Below are positions 13,081 through 28,145 of a stretch of 64,000 nt of DNA, piece by piece. Position numbers and translations under genes: made by a program. Source of the DNA: Osedax fenrisi (Eukaryota; Annelida; Polychaeta; Sabellida; Siboglinidae); contig OZ025244.1 in the NCBI GenBank assembly GCA_964019155.1, forward strand, positions 47,151,969 through 47,215,968, in the 5' to 3' direction. The notes under the pieces are model-generated. The model did not search any database and was not told the DNA's origin. It saw only the letters and a list, made by a program, of their open reading frames with translations. The stretch's first letter is position 1, and every line of letters begins with the position of its first letter.

Positions 13081-15501
13081 CCACACATATAGACACACAC
13101 TAACCTACACAGACAGTAGGAATGGTGGGGAACCACACTGGTGATTTAGTGAGGCTATCATATACACACGTCTGTTCTGTGAAACCCTTCAGCTTGAAAC
13201 CACCGGGACAGAAATAACTAAGGTGAAGGTCATTAGTTAGATTACTATCGTGCGTTATATATTAGGTATACATTGTATACTATACAATAGTTATGTTTAT
13301 ATTACCTATCATTATTGTTATTATATACATTCTATAAATATATGTTTATTTTAGTCATTTAAAGCATAACGTAATTAATCAACTTATAGATATTTAATTA
13401 TATGTTATAAATATAATCATTACATTTAATTACAGTTTTAATAGAAAATCATTAATTAATGATAAATATTAATAATATAGTTTGAAAAAATGTTATATGA
13501 AAATATATAAAAAAACCTTTAAATATATTTATACTGAGGTTGATTTAATATTATATTTGTAATAAATTGAACACTTAAATTAAATTTTAATTTGTAATTG
13601 AGTATATTATCTAAAAACAATATTATATCAGACAACTATTTTTTAGATCACATTTAATTAATAATTTATATATTATAAATATTGTAAAATCTAACAATGT
13701 AATTCTGTATATTTTAGTAAATATATATATATATATACACACAAGCAGTAGGATACGGGTTCGACCCTCGTCCGGACCATTAATTAATTTTATAAAATGG
13801 GTCTTAAAATATTATTTAGAAGTGATCTTATATAATTGTATATAAATAAATGATCGGCTATCGTTAAAACCATGGATGCCTTAACATGAGAGCGACTTCG
13901 AAGGGACATTAGAGCCATATATGGTTATAAGTGAAAACTTCATCTAAGTTCCTGGATGGGATGAAAGGACTCCACCAAATAAAAATAACAATATATATTT
14001 CATGTGTATATAATCAAATACATAATTGATGTTGTTACTATTACTGTATACTTTATTGCCGTATAATCCTATAGTTAAATAGACATTGTATAGCTATCAA
14101 CGACTTCACATTATGATGCTCTTATGATTAATGGGAAGAGGATGATTACAGTTAGCGTTGTGTGCATCTAACCTGCAAGTTTCATTTTGTTTAGATCTTC
14201 CGTTCAAACATCTCGCTTCGTTAGCTTTCACAAATGGAGTCAGATTCGGAGGCGAGCATATCACTTCTGTAGTAGTACATGTATGTATGTATGTGTAATG
14301 AACGGGTATTCTATATTTCTATGGTTATATATATATAATTATAAATTTAAATTAAAAAAACTTTAATTCAAGGTATAAATAATTAGGAACAATGATATAT
14401 ATATATATATATAGACTATTACTTATAAAATAAAATACATTTTCTTTACGATACAACTATGAACTAAGAAATTAAATAAGTTGAATATTAAATTTTTATT
14501 AAATATTTAATATAAATCAATAGAATTATTTTCTAAAATATTAATCATTAATACATTAATTAAAATAAACATATCAACAACTTCAAACATACCACTCCCC
14601 AACAAACCGGTGCATACGAAATTACGTGGTTTATTCCATTGTCCATGGTCCCCGCACGACCAGACGTGTTTTCCCATTGGTTCATATCCCTACCAATCGT
14701 ATTCAACATAAAATATATAGATAATATCGTTTATATTTAATCGTAGAATGCTATTAATTACTATACCTTATTGCATTCGATTTCAACTTTTGCTCCGTAC
14801 ATGGTACTATTGTTCAAATAGGTTATTTCAGAGTCATAAACGATCTGCCAACTGTTTTGTACTTTCTTACAGTCAATCTCTATTCAGGGTATATATTATT
14901 AATGATGATTGTACTATAATAATCACTTATTTTATATATAAATAAAGTATTATAAATTACAAAATTAGGTTTTTAATAAACTAAAATAAATTCTTAATTT
15001 TTAAAAATATTTAATAAAAACACGCTAAATATATCGTGAAAAATATGTTATATATTTAAAATATAAATATATTACGATTGACAAATGTATCTATCAATAG
15101 TGGACGATTCTTAAATAATAAGCATACCTATACAATTAGGCACGGTTCCGTTCCATTGTCCGTCGGAAGCACACACTAGCACTGGAGATCCACTAAGTCT
15201 ATAACCTATTGTGCATTATGATAATGGAGTGTTAATATGTCAACTACTGTTATGTAATTATTCTTAATAAATCATTGGTAAACGCATAAATGTATCTAAT
15301 GTCGTTAAATATATATTTCTGAATCAATTATTTAATCAAATTAAGCGATAAATTGAATTTGAGCCGATACCACGCTTGCTATTTGCGAATAATAATCGTG
15401 CTTTTTAAAGATCAAATGTGCTAGATGTGTGGGATTATTTACTAAATCAGTTTTACATTCGCATATGTCACTTTAGATCTATAATATATATATATATTAT
15501 A

Positions 15502-15540
<39 letters not shown>

Positions 15541-16182
15541 TTCATGTATGATTTAAATAAATAGATAAATAAATATATATTTAATATTTGTATAAAATAT
15601 ATATATAATTAACGATAAATAATTAACAATAAATAAACATACATATTAATATAAAAAAAATTATAAATATAATAATAATAATAATATAATCAAAATGCAT
15701 TAATGTGAATATCAATAGTTAACCTTTATTACACTGATAATGACATGAATCTCCATCATGGACATCATTACATTGCACACCTGTTATGTAATAAACACAC
15801 GTATTATACAATTATACATGTTAGATCAAATATACTTTATTCTATGATAATATAATAAGAATTAATAATTATAAGTATATATATTTATATATATATATAT
15901 ATATAATAATTAATAATAATGATTATTTATTAGAAGTTTTTGTTAAATATAATAAAATAAATAAAAATATATCATTTCTTAGTGTTTCTAAAGGGATTCA
16001 AAATAAGAATGTCATTGTTTATGTAGTATAATTATACAATTAGCAATTTAACAAACAAACCGGTATTCATGATTTCATCTTTTCTGTTACCGCGAACGAA
16101 AAACATAATAGAATTATTTTGTGGAGTGATATTCGGACATATCAGCATACCTATGTGTGTATATGTTAATGTTTATGGATAT

Positions 16183-16235
<53 letters not shown>

Positions 16236-19200
16236 TTTATATATTTAAAATATAATGTAATTGTAATTGATTAATTAACAAAAAATATAAATAAAAGTTT
16301 AAAATAATATAGATAAATGAAATGAATTAATTTTGGTGCGTAACATAGATAATATTTATGTTATATTTTACAGTTAAGGAGACGATTAAATAATTAATAT
16401 AATTGCATCGTTACTACGTTAACATTATTAATATTGATTGATTTATTGATTGATTTTTATTTAAGTAAATATATAGTCTAAAGATTAAGTAGAAATATTC
16501 GCTAACAATGAGTTGAATTGAATTAAAAATAGAATAATACAAATTATTATAGTAATATTGATACGTATCTGTCACTAGTGATGTAAACGAATATAGTTTT
16601 TCGGTTAGAATATCGAATATTTTAGATATTCAAAGATTCTCGAATAGTTTTTCACGTAAAATTTGACCACTCTAAAAGTCTCGAATATTGTATAGCATTA
16701 TTCTAAAGTCTCGAGACCCTCTTTTTAATAAAAATATAGTGTTCGAAAGTCTCGAGATCCTACAAATGTTCAAATTTACATCACTAGCTGTCACACAACA
16801 TTACACACTGACACACACACACACTCACAAGCACACACACGATATGCATGGTAGAAACCGGGTAACAGACTGCAATCAGCTCCGGACTGTGTTCCGGTCC
16901 TCAGAGTGGTCATGTTAACTGGACAACTGGTGCATTGCTCCAGTATGGCGGACGTCTTGTAGAAACCTTTCTTACATTCTATGGGGTACCGTATAGAGAT
17001 GTATAACGTTGTATCTTATTGTAATAGCTAGGTGATATTCCGTAAGTATATTATGATTATATTTCTTTTTAAACTAAGATTATAAACATATTATATAATC
17101 TATGTTCTGAACATATTTAAAGTTAGTTTTATAAGTATAATCTAACAAAATTATATATATACATATAATCGTATTAGATAACTAATTATCTCTCAGTAAA
17201 TAAACGTATGTACTAACTTGCAAGTACCTATATAGAAGGTAGTCTACCTATTGATGCTGACCTAAGCATATACCTCGATAGAAGCCAGACTAACTACTAT
17301 GTAAACCTATGAAAGTACCCATAAAGAATCTAGTCTACCTATTAGAGCATTAACATATACAAGTGCCTAGATATAAGTTACCTAATTTATTAGTACATAA
17401 ACCAATGCCAATACCCTGATACATGTAAATCTAACCTAACCATCTGCCCCAATAAAAGCAAGTCTGCCTACTAACATTGTAAGGTACTTATATAGAAGAT
17501 ACATTACAAATTAATACATTACCTAATCATATACACTGATAGAAATAAGTCAAACTATTAGTATGTAAACTAATGATGAAAATGATGCTAAAATCTAAAG
17601 TATGATGCATTCTCAGTCTCAGCTACCTAAAGTCTCAACTCGGCTCGGGCTCGTTTTATTAAAGTCTCAACTAGGCTCGGGCTCGTTTTATTAAAGTCTC
17701 AACTCGGCTCGGGCTCGTTTTTTATCCGCAAATGAAAGTCTCGCTAGGAATCAAAAACCTAAAGTCTAGGTTCGGCATCATCAGTACATCACTAACATAA
17801 CCCTATACAGAGTCCTAGATACAGGTGCCTATACCCATTAGTACATAAACCTATGCCGATACCCTGCAATAGAAGCCCTACTAACCTAAACATTTACCTC
17901 ACTACAGCTGCCTCTACCCATTAGTACATAAACCCATACCCACACACACTGCAATAGAAGCTAGACTAACCTAAACATTTACCTCACTACAGCTGCCTCT
18001 ACCCATTAGTACATAAACCCATGCCCACACACACTGCAATAGAAGCTAGACTAACCTAAACATTTACCGCGGTACATTTCGTGTCCGGCTACGCAGCTAC
18101 ACGTGTAGGTGCCGACTTTAGTGCCGCACATACAGCGCTGGAACCTACTTCTACAGCCTCCGTTACAGTTACCCGGTACCTGTAACCATCGCTCCTCTTG
18201 TTTGTCTGTAGGGATGGGGTGGGGGGGCGGGGCGAGGGGGTTAGCGATGTGAAACTATGCTGGCGTCGATACGATGTAATACACGATATACTAGTTTGTG
18301 TAATACATTATATAATATATACTGTAATCAATTATATAATAGATAATATATTATATGATGTAATAGATAATGTTATATATGGTGTAATAAATTATATAAT
18401 AATTTATGTAATAGATAATGTAATAGATATGGTAATAGATAATTTAATAGATAATTTAATAGATAATATAATAGATAATGTAATAGATACTGTAATAGAT
18501 AATATAATAGATAATATATAATATATAATATAATAGATGCCATAGATGATGTAATATATTATTTAAAATATAATTGAATAGAAAATTAGATCTATTCAAT
18601 CACAGAATAATTAGATTACCTAGTGTATTGAGTTGTTCTGCACTGGATATATATATGCGCTGGATATACACACGATTATCAACAATATGATCAGGTAGAA
18701 CGTAAACAATAACAATAAAACTTATTTACTTTTCTATGAAAACCTTTACAACATTATGTATATCAGTTAATTAACTATGAAACGACATCAATAATAAATC
18801 TAATTCATTTATAAACGATATCTTAATATATATATATGAAATTGATATGGCTACCTAAAAAATAACTAATATATAACAAAGAGATGACTGTGAACAACAC
18901 ATACACACACAATATCAATACCTTATATCGTATCTGTACAATTATTTAATTATCGTATTATCAATAGGCGAGAGACAATGTTGCAATGCATGTGTGTATC
19001 ATGCTATATCAATATACACTGTCGATAGAAAGGTACACTATACTTCACAATGTGGTTCGAAAAAAATTAAATTTTTTTAAATTTTGAAGTTCACATATAT
19101 ATATTAGATAATATTTTAGCGAAATCTAAATTATTATTTAGATCTGATATTAATTTAAATAAATGACTAAAGATAAATGATATGTAATCGTGAATAATTA

Positions 19201-19375
19201 TATTAATGTACTAAGTTTGTATAATGAACATTATACTTATCCTCAACGAATATATTGTTTATTGTCTAAATATTCATTAAAACTAAATATGTGTAAGTGA
19301 TGACATGATATATATTATTTTTTAAATATTAACTTTTTAATATTAATATATATATTGGATATAATTAAGTAGATG

Positions 19376-19426
<51 letters not shown>

Positions 19427-21700
19427 CAATTTAATAAATTATATAACAATATATTTACATAAGTATATTAATATAAGTATAGTATAATATGTTTAATTAT
19501 TTAACTAATAATAATTAAACATATATAATTATTTTAAAATAATAAAATGAGCTGTATTGATATATAATACTGTAAATATGTGATAATAAATAATTAAAAA
19601 AACCTCCATGTATTGTTCTTGCTAATAATTCAAATAATTTAAATGTCGGAATAAGAAAATAATGAAACGGCAGTTTAGATGCAATGGAAGCTAATTCTTC
19701 TTTTACAGCCTCTTGTATGCCCAGTGCATATATTTCTACCTAATGAATAGGCAAGTATTTGAGTATATGAGCAAATCATTAAATATATTATTTAATTACT
19801 TTTAAATCAATAAATCATAAATATTATCACACACACACACACACACACACACATAAACACATATATTATTTAGATATTATAAAGATTCATTATTACTAAA
19901 TAATTAATTCTTAAATAGTAATATTTAACTTCACTTTTATATAATATTTATACAAATCTATATATTGATTATGTGTGGTTTAGTATTATCTACTTTATTT
20001 AAATAGTAATAATGTATATTATAGTATCATTGATATTTAATAAGTAGTTTTTCCTATTTTAAAGACAAGTAAAACACGTGATTTTATCATTTGGTTTATT
20101 TATTCTAAAACTTATTTAAGAATATTTTAATATAGGTTAATGGTTAATTCCTGTGGTGTTTTTCATATTGAAATTCGGATGTAAACCAATAAATATATTA
20201 ATGTCAAACTTTAGACATTTATATTAACAAAATCATTAATTTGTTATATATTCATGAATATATATATGTGATTTAGAAGTTAATTAAAAATAATTTATAG
20301 AATATTATCATAGAGCTTTAATAATAGATATTTGTAAACAATGATTGCACTTGTTAAGAGCATTATAATATAATTATGGTAAACTATATGTATACTGGTT
20401 ATGAGTTTATGTTTTATTATAAGTGAAATATTACATTCAACTTAAATAAAATTTATATATATAAATAATTTATTATTTATTCAATTATAATTTTGCGAGT
20501 AAAAATACATTATTGATATTTATAATTAAAATATAATTTTAAAAAATACGATTTTAAAAAATATGATTTATTACATAATTAACAATTTTGTATTGAAATT
20601 ATCTATAACTGAAATCAAGAGATTAATTCAAATAATTATACTTTTATATGTAATACAAATATTATGAGTTTGAAATAAAATATAATCCATGTTAATGAAT
20701 TAAACAATGTTTATAATTAAATGCAAGTCACACACCTTATTTTGGTGACAATAATTGTTTATTTAAAAAAAATTTATTTCATAATAATATTATATAATAT
20801 GTTTTTAATGTCTGTAAACAAATTATTCATGAAAACAGTCAAGAAATTACATAAAAATTGGTTTATATATATATTCATTATATATATAATATATATATAT
20901 ATAATGTATTCATATATATTAAAATGCTGTTTTCTCTAAATAATGAATTCACACTAAATAAAACTATTATAGCCATATTATTATTTTTTTTATTATACAA
21001 ATAACATATGTTTATATATTCCCATGGAGATATTTTTCATAAATATTATGTTATAATCATATATATAATATAGATATATATAATATATTATTATAAAATA
21101 CAATTTATATAGAATAAATGACAATAAATAATAATTTAAAATGGTCATATATATATATATAATTATAACCAATAGGATAGTATATATATACATATTATAA
21201 ATATATTTATATGTTAGTATACATGCATATATTATAAATACAATACACAAATTAGATTGATTCAATGAATAGAATTCTGCACGCCAGACTATTAATACAC
21301 CATATGTTGTGTATATAATATATATACTATATATGAAACCTATCTATTTACATGGTAAACTGTGAAATGGTGAGTGCGCTATCACATCCCTTTAAGAATA
21401 AATGAATATAGTGATGTAATAATCTTATTGTTAGTAAAATAATAAAAATTCATTACAAAAATGATTTATAATCGAAATCAATTATTTGTAACATGCACAA
21501 AATCTAAATATGTAGATAATTATTATATATTATAATATAAGTCGGATGTATTACATTGTGTATGTATTATAGGTATCCTACTCCACGAATATATGAATAT
21601 TTATAAATATTACATTTAAATGCAAAATATTGTTTAATAATTGTTTATTCTAAATAGATTAAATTAAGTATATAAAAATAATATCAGACAATAATGTATT

Positions 21701-21785
<85 letters not shown>

Positions 21786-22050
21786 TTACAATTGGTGTCA
21801 TTTATTAGATATACTAGGAAATTTAACATACGAGTAACAATTAATATAAGTAAACAATTTAGTAATTATGATATACTTTACAGTAAAGTTTACTTCACTT
21901 TTATTTATAATTATTCCTGTGATTAGTCAAAGCATGAAGTTATATGATAATGTCATATTGTATAATTATCATATGATGTATTATAATAATAGATCATATA
22001 GTATATTCTGAGAAAAGTCAATATCAGTAATATATTTATGTTTATATGTT

Positions 22051-22093
<43 letters not shown>

Positions 22094-23529
22094 TTATCTG
22101 TAATATTATTATAATGAGTATTATCATAATAATTATGTTAATATCAAATTCTTGATAAACTATTTATACACTATAATTATAAGCAGTATATTTGGTATAG
22201 TATTATAATTAATATTATACGAATATAGCTCAGTTATTAAATGATAAGCAGATAACAGCTAATAACATTTATGTGTATTATAATATATATTTGAAAACCG
22301 TTATATTTGATAACCGTTATTTGATAACCCGATCATAATGATAACGCATGCATAAATAAAATTTACAATTTAACTATTTATATGTTTATAATTAATTATA
22401 TTTGAAATAATATTAATAATATGTTAAATTATTTTATTAAATTAATTGAATTTATTATTAAATTAATTATTACAAAATTACCTTTAAGGTAATTGTTTAC
22501 ATAGTAACCTTATATCTTTAAGATAATATTATATAATATATATTTAAATTTCTTTTCATTTGTCAAATTATATAATATTTAATAGCTATATATCCGATAT
22601 GTAATATATATACCATCATATGTCACCATATATGATATATAATCATAATATTTTAAATATATATGTATTATTATCATCATTATGATAATAATAATGATTA
22701 TATTTTATAATCTAATATTACATATTTCAAACAAATTTAAAATATTTAATTTTAATTTTACATTAATCATGGAATATCATTAATAATAGAAAATATATAA
22801 TGTAAGGAATAAAATGTGATTAAATTAAAATACCATATTATTAATATTATAATTAATATACTCCATTAATATTAATATTAATATTATAACTTAGTCCCAT
22901 TATGATATTAATAGTTTTAGTATTAACAGTATTTGTAATTGTTTACTTTGGTTATATTTCAAGAATGTGCAAGTTTTATTTTATATACGTTGATTTATTT
23001 GTGTATTTAAATATACATTAATGTTCTCATGCATACTAACATATACTTGTACATACTATATATATACGATACTATATTTAATGTTACATATTATTAATAT
23101 AATTATTTAGTATATATATATATATATAGTATATACCTATAGGTTATATGGTAATTAATATTTACTAATCATTAAGTATCTATAAACTATAGTTTATATC
23201 ATCGGGTTTATATATTTATATTATCTTCATTGAATATATACTAATATAATTATATATAGGGGTTTAATAATAATTAATATTATTGTTATAAAAATAGCAT
23301 ATCTTATAACTTACTCGTATTACTCCTATAACATATACAAAAAGCATATATCAATTTACCCTATGAGATAATATAAGTAAATATAATACATGTCCAGTTT
23401 ATATATATGCCTATATGTGTATACATGCGGATATGCATGAATATACCTAATGTATTAAAGCTTGAGATATGCACACCACTAATTAGTAATTACCGTGTCA
23501 GTTTATATCTGATATTTTTTCTATATAAT

Positions 23530-23574
<45 letters not shown>

Positions 23575-24027
23575 GTAGGTTATATATATCAGATGTAAGT
23601 ATGTACTTATAAATACATTTATATATTTATAAATATCAATACATTACATTAGTTAGTGTATATATAACTATAAATACTATAGTACCTGCGGTCCGAATTT
23701 CTCTTCGTCCCAATTGTCCGACCACTTCAAAGACAGTATTTCAATGGCGGCGCCCACGGGAGCAGCCCCAACGTTACTTTTACCGTCGGTCATTATGAAT
23801 ATGGCCTACGAGTGGCCAGTGTGTATGTGATCGTATTACATTTATACTTATATACACTATTAATAATATATTTACTTAATACTATGATGTATTATTAAAC
23901 TAGATTTTACATTTATATTCAATTCATCAACTATTATTATCTGTTAATTTGTTGATTTCGTACCAATATTACCGATGTAATTTTGTATTGTGTATAATGA
24001 GATATTCCTATAGTCTATATTATACTC

Positions 24028-24077
<50 letters not shown>

Positions 24078-24332
24078 TGTTATACTATTACTATTACCTT
24101 CATTATTAACATGGACATCCATTATATATAATAATTAAATAAATGTTATTGTGATGTTACATCATGATATATTAAAATATAACTATAACCCATAGGGTAT
24201 ATAATATATATATATATTAATATATTAACCTTCTTAGCTCCGGGTCTAGATCTCTGTAACAATACCCTAGCTTTGTTCAATGCACTAGTGGTTGCCGTGA
24301 ATCCGAATGCCTGTTACGTAATTCATATATAA

Positions 24333-24377
<45 letters not shown>

Positions 24378-25039
24378 TATATGTATGTGATACAAATAAT
24401 AATAATTATATTGTAAGAAGTCTTAAAAAATAAAATACTATTACTATTTTAGTCTTGATATAGTTGGTGATCCTCCGGTTTAAAGAACACTTGTTTTCCC
24501 TATAGTTGGGTCGATCTTGAAGGTCATCGATGTCAACGGTCGCCGTCGTACTGTTAAACACGTGTAGATAATGTTGTCATGGTAACGAGTATATTAAAGC
24601 CTAATATAATCACTAGTGCTAGACTACGTTAGCTTAATACATATACATGACGTGCACATTACGCGGTAAGCTATATAGGCTATATAGCCTACTAATAACG
24701 ATAATCAATATAATAAAGATAGAAATGATAATATAGTAAGCATGAATGAATTGCTGACAACAACCTGAAAACACCAAGGTCTTATTTTGAAGCCATTTGG
24801 ATAACTAATAAAGAAACCGCAAAATAATACTAATTGAGAAAAAAAATAATGACATTAAATTACTCCAAACAACTATATATATATATCTATAGATTATAAT
24901 ATCAATGATAATAGAATGTTGTCCAGGGTTAACCTGAAGGTGATGATCGCCACTCTGGTGTTGTTGACATCTACAGTGAAGTGTACCAGGATGTCCTGTA
25001 GGGTAGGGTAGGTTACGTTTAGCTATGACTTATGGTATG

Positions 25040-25093
<54 letters not shown>

Positions 25094-26233
25094 GTGTGTG
25101 TGTTACGTAATGTAAATATAATGTAATTAAATGTATAAATAGGAAACATATTTAGAACATTTCGTACTTAGTATAAATCTGTAATATATGCGAGGTGTTT
25201 TTATTTCAACAAATCATTTTTTACGATATTCAATTGTTTATTTAGGTTGGTTCTCGTTTTTTATACAGCATTATTGAATAAACAATCTCATTTCGAGAGT
25301 TATTCTAATAAAACACGTAGAATCAACATTTCGCATATACAACCTCGTATAACCGAATATGAAGGAATTATTTGTAGTAGGACGTGTATGTAAATTATTA
25401 ATTTATATAATTGTATCGATAGTTGATCGGAAAAATTGTTACAACCAATCGAATGTATTGATATAGTAGTGTGTGTGTGTGCGTGTGTCTGTGTGTGTTG
25501 GGGGGGTATGTGATACAAGTGGCACCGACCTGTACGAAGTTCACCATGCTTGACCAGCCCTTATTAGTGACACTTCCGCTCCTGTCCAGTATGAACACGA
25601 GGTCAACCTGCTTACTGGCGTTGTAGCGGAGGTAGAACTCCTCTAGCATGGCTTTACCTGCGGGCGGGCGGGTAGGGCGTGTAGGGGTGGGGTATTATAG
25701 TATCAGTGTGTTATTGTAAATATTGTAGTATTTGTAATGCACTGTAGACTACAATTTGTAGTATCAGTAATGTATTATAGTATCGGTGCGGTACTATATA
25801 TATATAGTACTAGAATATCTATCTACCGATAATAATAGTACGAGCCCATGGTTTAAGCATACTTAGTTATTAGCTAATAGCTGTCTATTACGTGTATAGT
25901 CTAGAACCTATAGGTTATAGTGTATACACTCACTATGGTTTCGTGAGAAGTATATACACACGTCCAGTACACTAAACCAGGGCATGTATTGAGTATACTA
26001 TACTATTATATATTATACTATAGTATATTATTATAATTATTATAGTTTATTACTATATATAGTATTTATTACTATAGTATATACGGTAGTGAAACTAAAA
26101 TGTAGGTTTAACTGGTTTTAAATGGGTAGGTAGGTACCTATATAATTACTATCACATTAGTAATATGTAATAGTTTGGTACATATGCCTACCTATTCGTA
26201 TACGATGACGTAATTCAAGTATACGATAGTATA

Positions 26234-26283
<50 letters not shown>

Positions 26284-28108
26284 TATATACGAATAAGAGA
26301 ACCAATGAGGATAAATGATGAGAATGCATGAATAATGTTATACTTTATTATAATGCAGGATAGTAACTTAGACAATAATTTACTAAGATTTACAGAGAAG
26401 AAATAGATCGCAATCATAGATGTAAAGAACGTTTAATTAAATGTATTTATAACGATACTCAACATATCGTCAATAGTCGTGTGGAGATGAGGTATTAGTG
26501 TTTCAAGTGAATAACTATGAATCATATTGTTCCGGAGGTATTAGAGAATACTGTAAATTATAACCTATACTATATATATAGTATATGTACATATATTATA
26601 TAGTATACGTATACTATAGTACAGTACTTAATTGTTTATAGTAGCATTGTAGTATACTTAGCCCATTATAATTGGTTGAGTATAATGGTATTATAATCAT
26701 ATCTAAGTAAACTTACGAAATAGTAGGTATATATACCTATATATACTGTTATTAAAGTCACATCGTTTATGGGTGGTGGGGTGATTAGTAATAGAGGTAT
26801 GCTGGATGTTAACTACACGTGTATACGTATAGACCTGTATACGTATGTGTGTACATGTGTTCAGTATGATGTGTAAAGTAGTACATTGTGGCCATCTTGG
26901 ATGATGTTCTATATAAGAGATGAACATACTTCTGGGTAGGTAGGTGGTAATATAATATACATGTAAACAAATAACATCGTTATATTGTAATTACATGTAT
27001 ATTTATAATATATACTATCAATAACACACTGGATTCATGTACAGGTTTCATATACACGCAATGGGGTTCATTAACGTTAATACATACTGTATACTCTTGT
27101 TTTTATAATACATTAGAATACAATTAGAAATTAAATCTTGAAAAAATGGTTGTAGGTATATAGTGTATATCTAATATGTATATCTATAGATCCCAGAATT
27201 AAATACCTAACTATAAATACATTTCACCCCACCAAGACTACAGTCTTTAGAGTATATCTTAGGCCATAACTTAGGCCCTAAGGATTAGAGATATATAATG
27301 TATATTTGTATATATATAAATATACAACAAGTTTTAGAATATATACACATATGTTTAAGTTATCTTTACAGTATATATATTGTAAATAATATATTATTTA
27401 CCATAAATATAGTTCAACAATATACGTATATAGCTCGAACAACTTCTAGATATACACTTATATATATATATATATATACACACGCTAGTGTATTATAATA
27501 TGTAGGTAATACTTATAGGTATTAGTAGCTAATTGAATACCATTACATCTATTGAATACCAGGTATGCTAGGTATTCATGTAATTCACGCCATGCATTTA
27601 TGGTACGTATTATACATGTATGGTACTGTAGACGTGTGTTTGGGGCCGTATAACCATGTTATAAACATGTTATTTCACATGATTTATAGTATACTATAAT
27701 ACCATGATCTACTGTATACAGTTAACGTATATAAATAGCCTGGGTAGTAATATAATTAATGTAATATTAATATAAATATATACGAAAATGCAAATGCAAA
27801 TGATTTAATAATGTAATCATAACTTATACATTAAGACATGTATATATATATATATATAATATACTATATATCTCTATGACTTATATACATATGCTTATAT
27901 GTATATACTTCTAAAGTATAGGCCTATACCCCCGGGGGAACATATGTTATTATGCAATAACACAAGTGGCCATATGCATGTAGTTAATTACTGATAGCTA
28001 CAATCTAACTCTTGTAGCTGTTCTTTATTTGTTATTTATGGGTTTTCCAGGTATATAATTAGGTTTAATAGATATTTATAATATATGTTGTCCACCCATA
28101 CTAGGTGC

Positions 28109-28145
<37 letters not shown>

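Noticed and set aside
12841..13144. His/Thr-rich and Cys/Val-rich frames
   Set aside because: Translation of a CA/GT microsatellite in both directions.
13756..13768. tRNA gene suggested by the ggttcgaccct B box
   Set aside because: No acceptor stem, anticodon arm or A box in place; the sequence continues into the SINE body.
18198..18521. Ile/Asp/Asn repeat open frame as a membrane or transporter gene
   Set aside because: AT-rich minisatellite; the start overlaps the antisense of exon 8.
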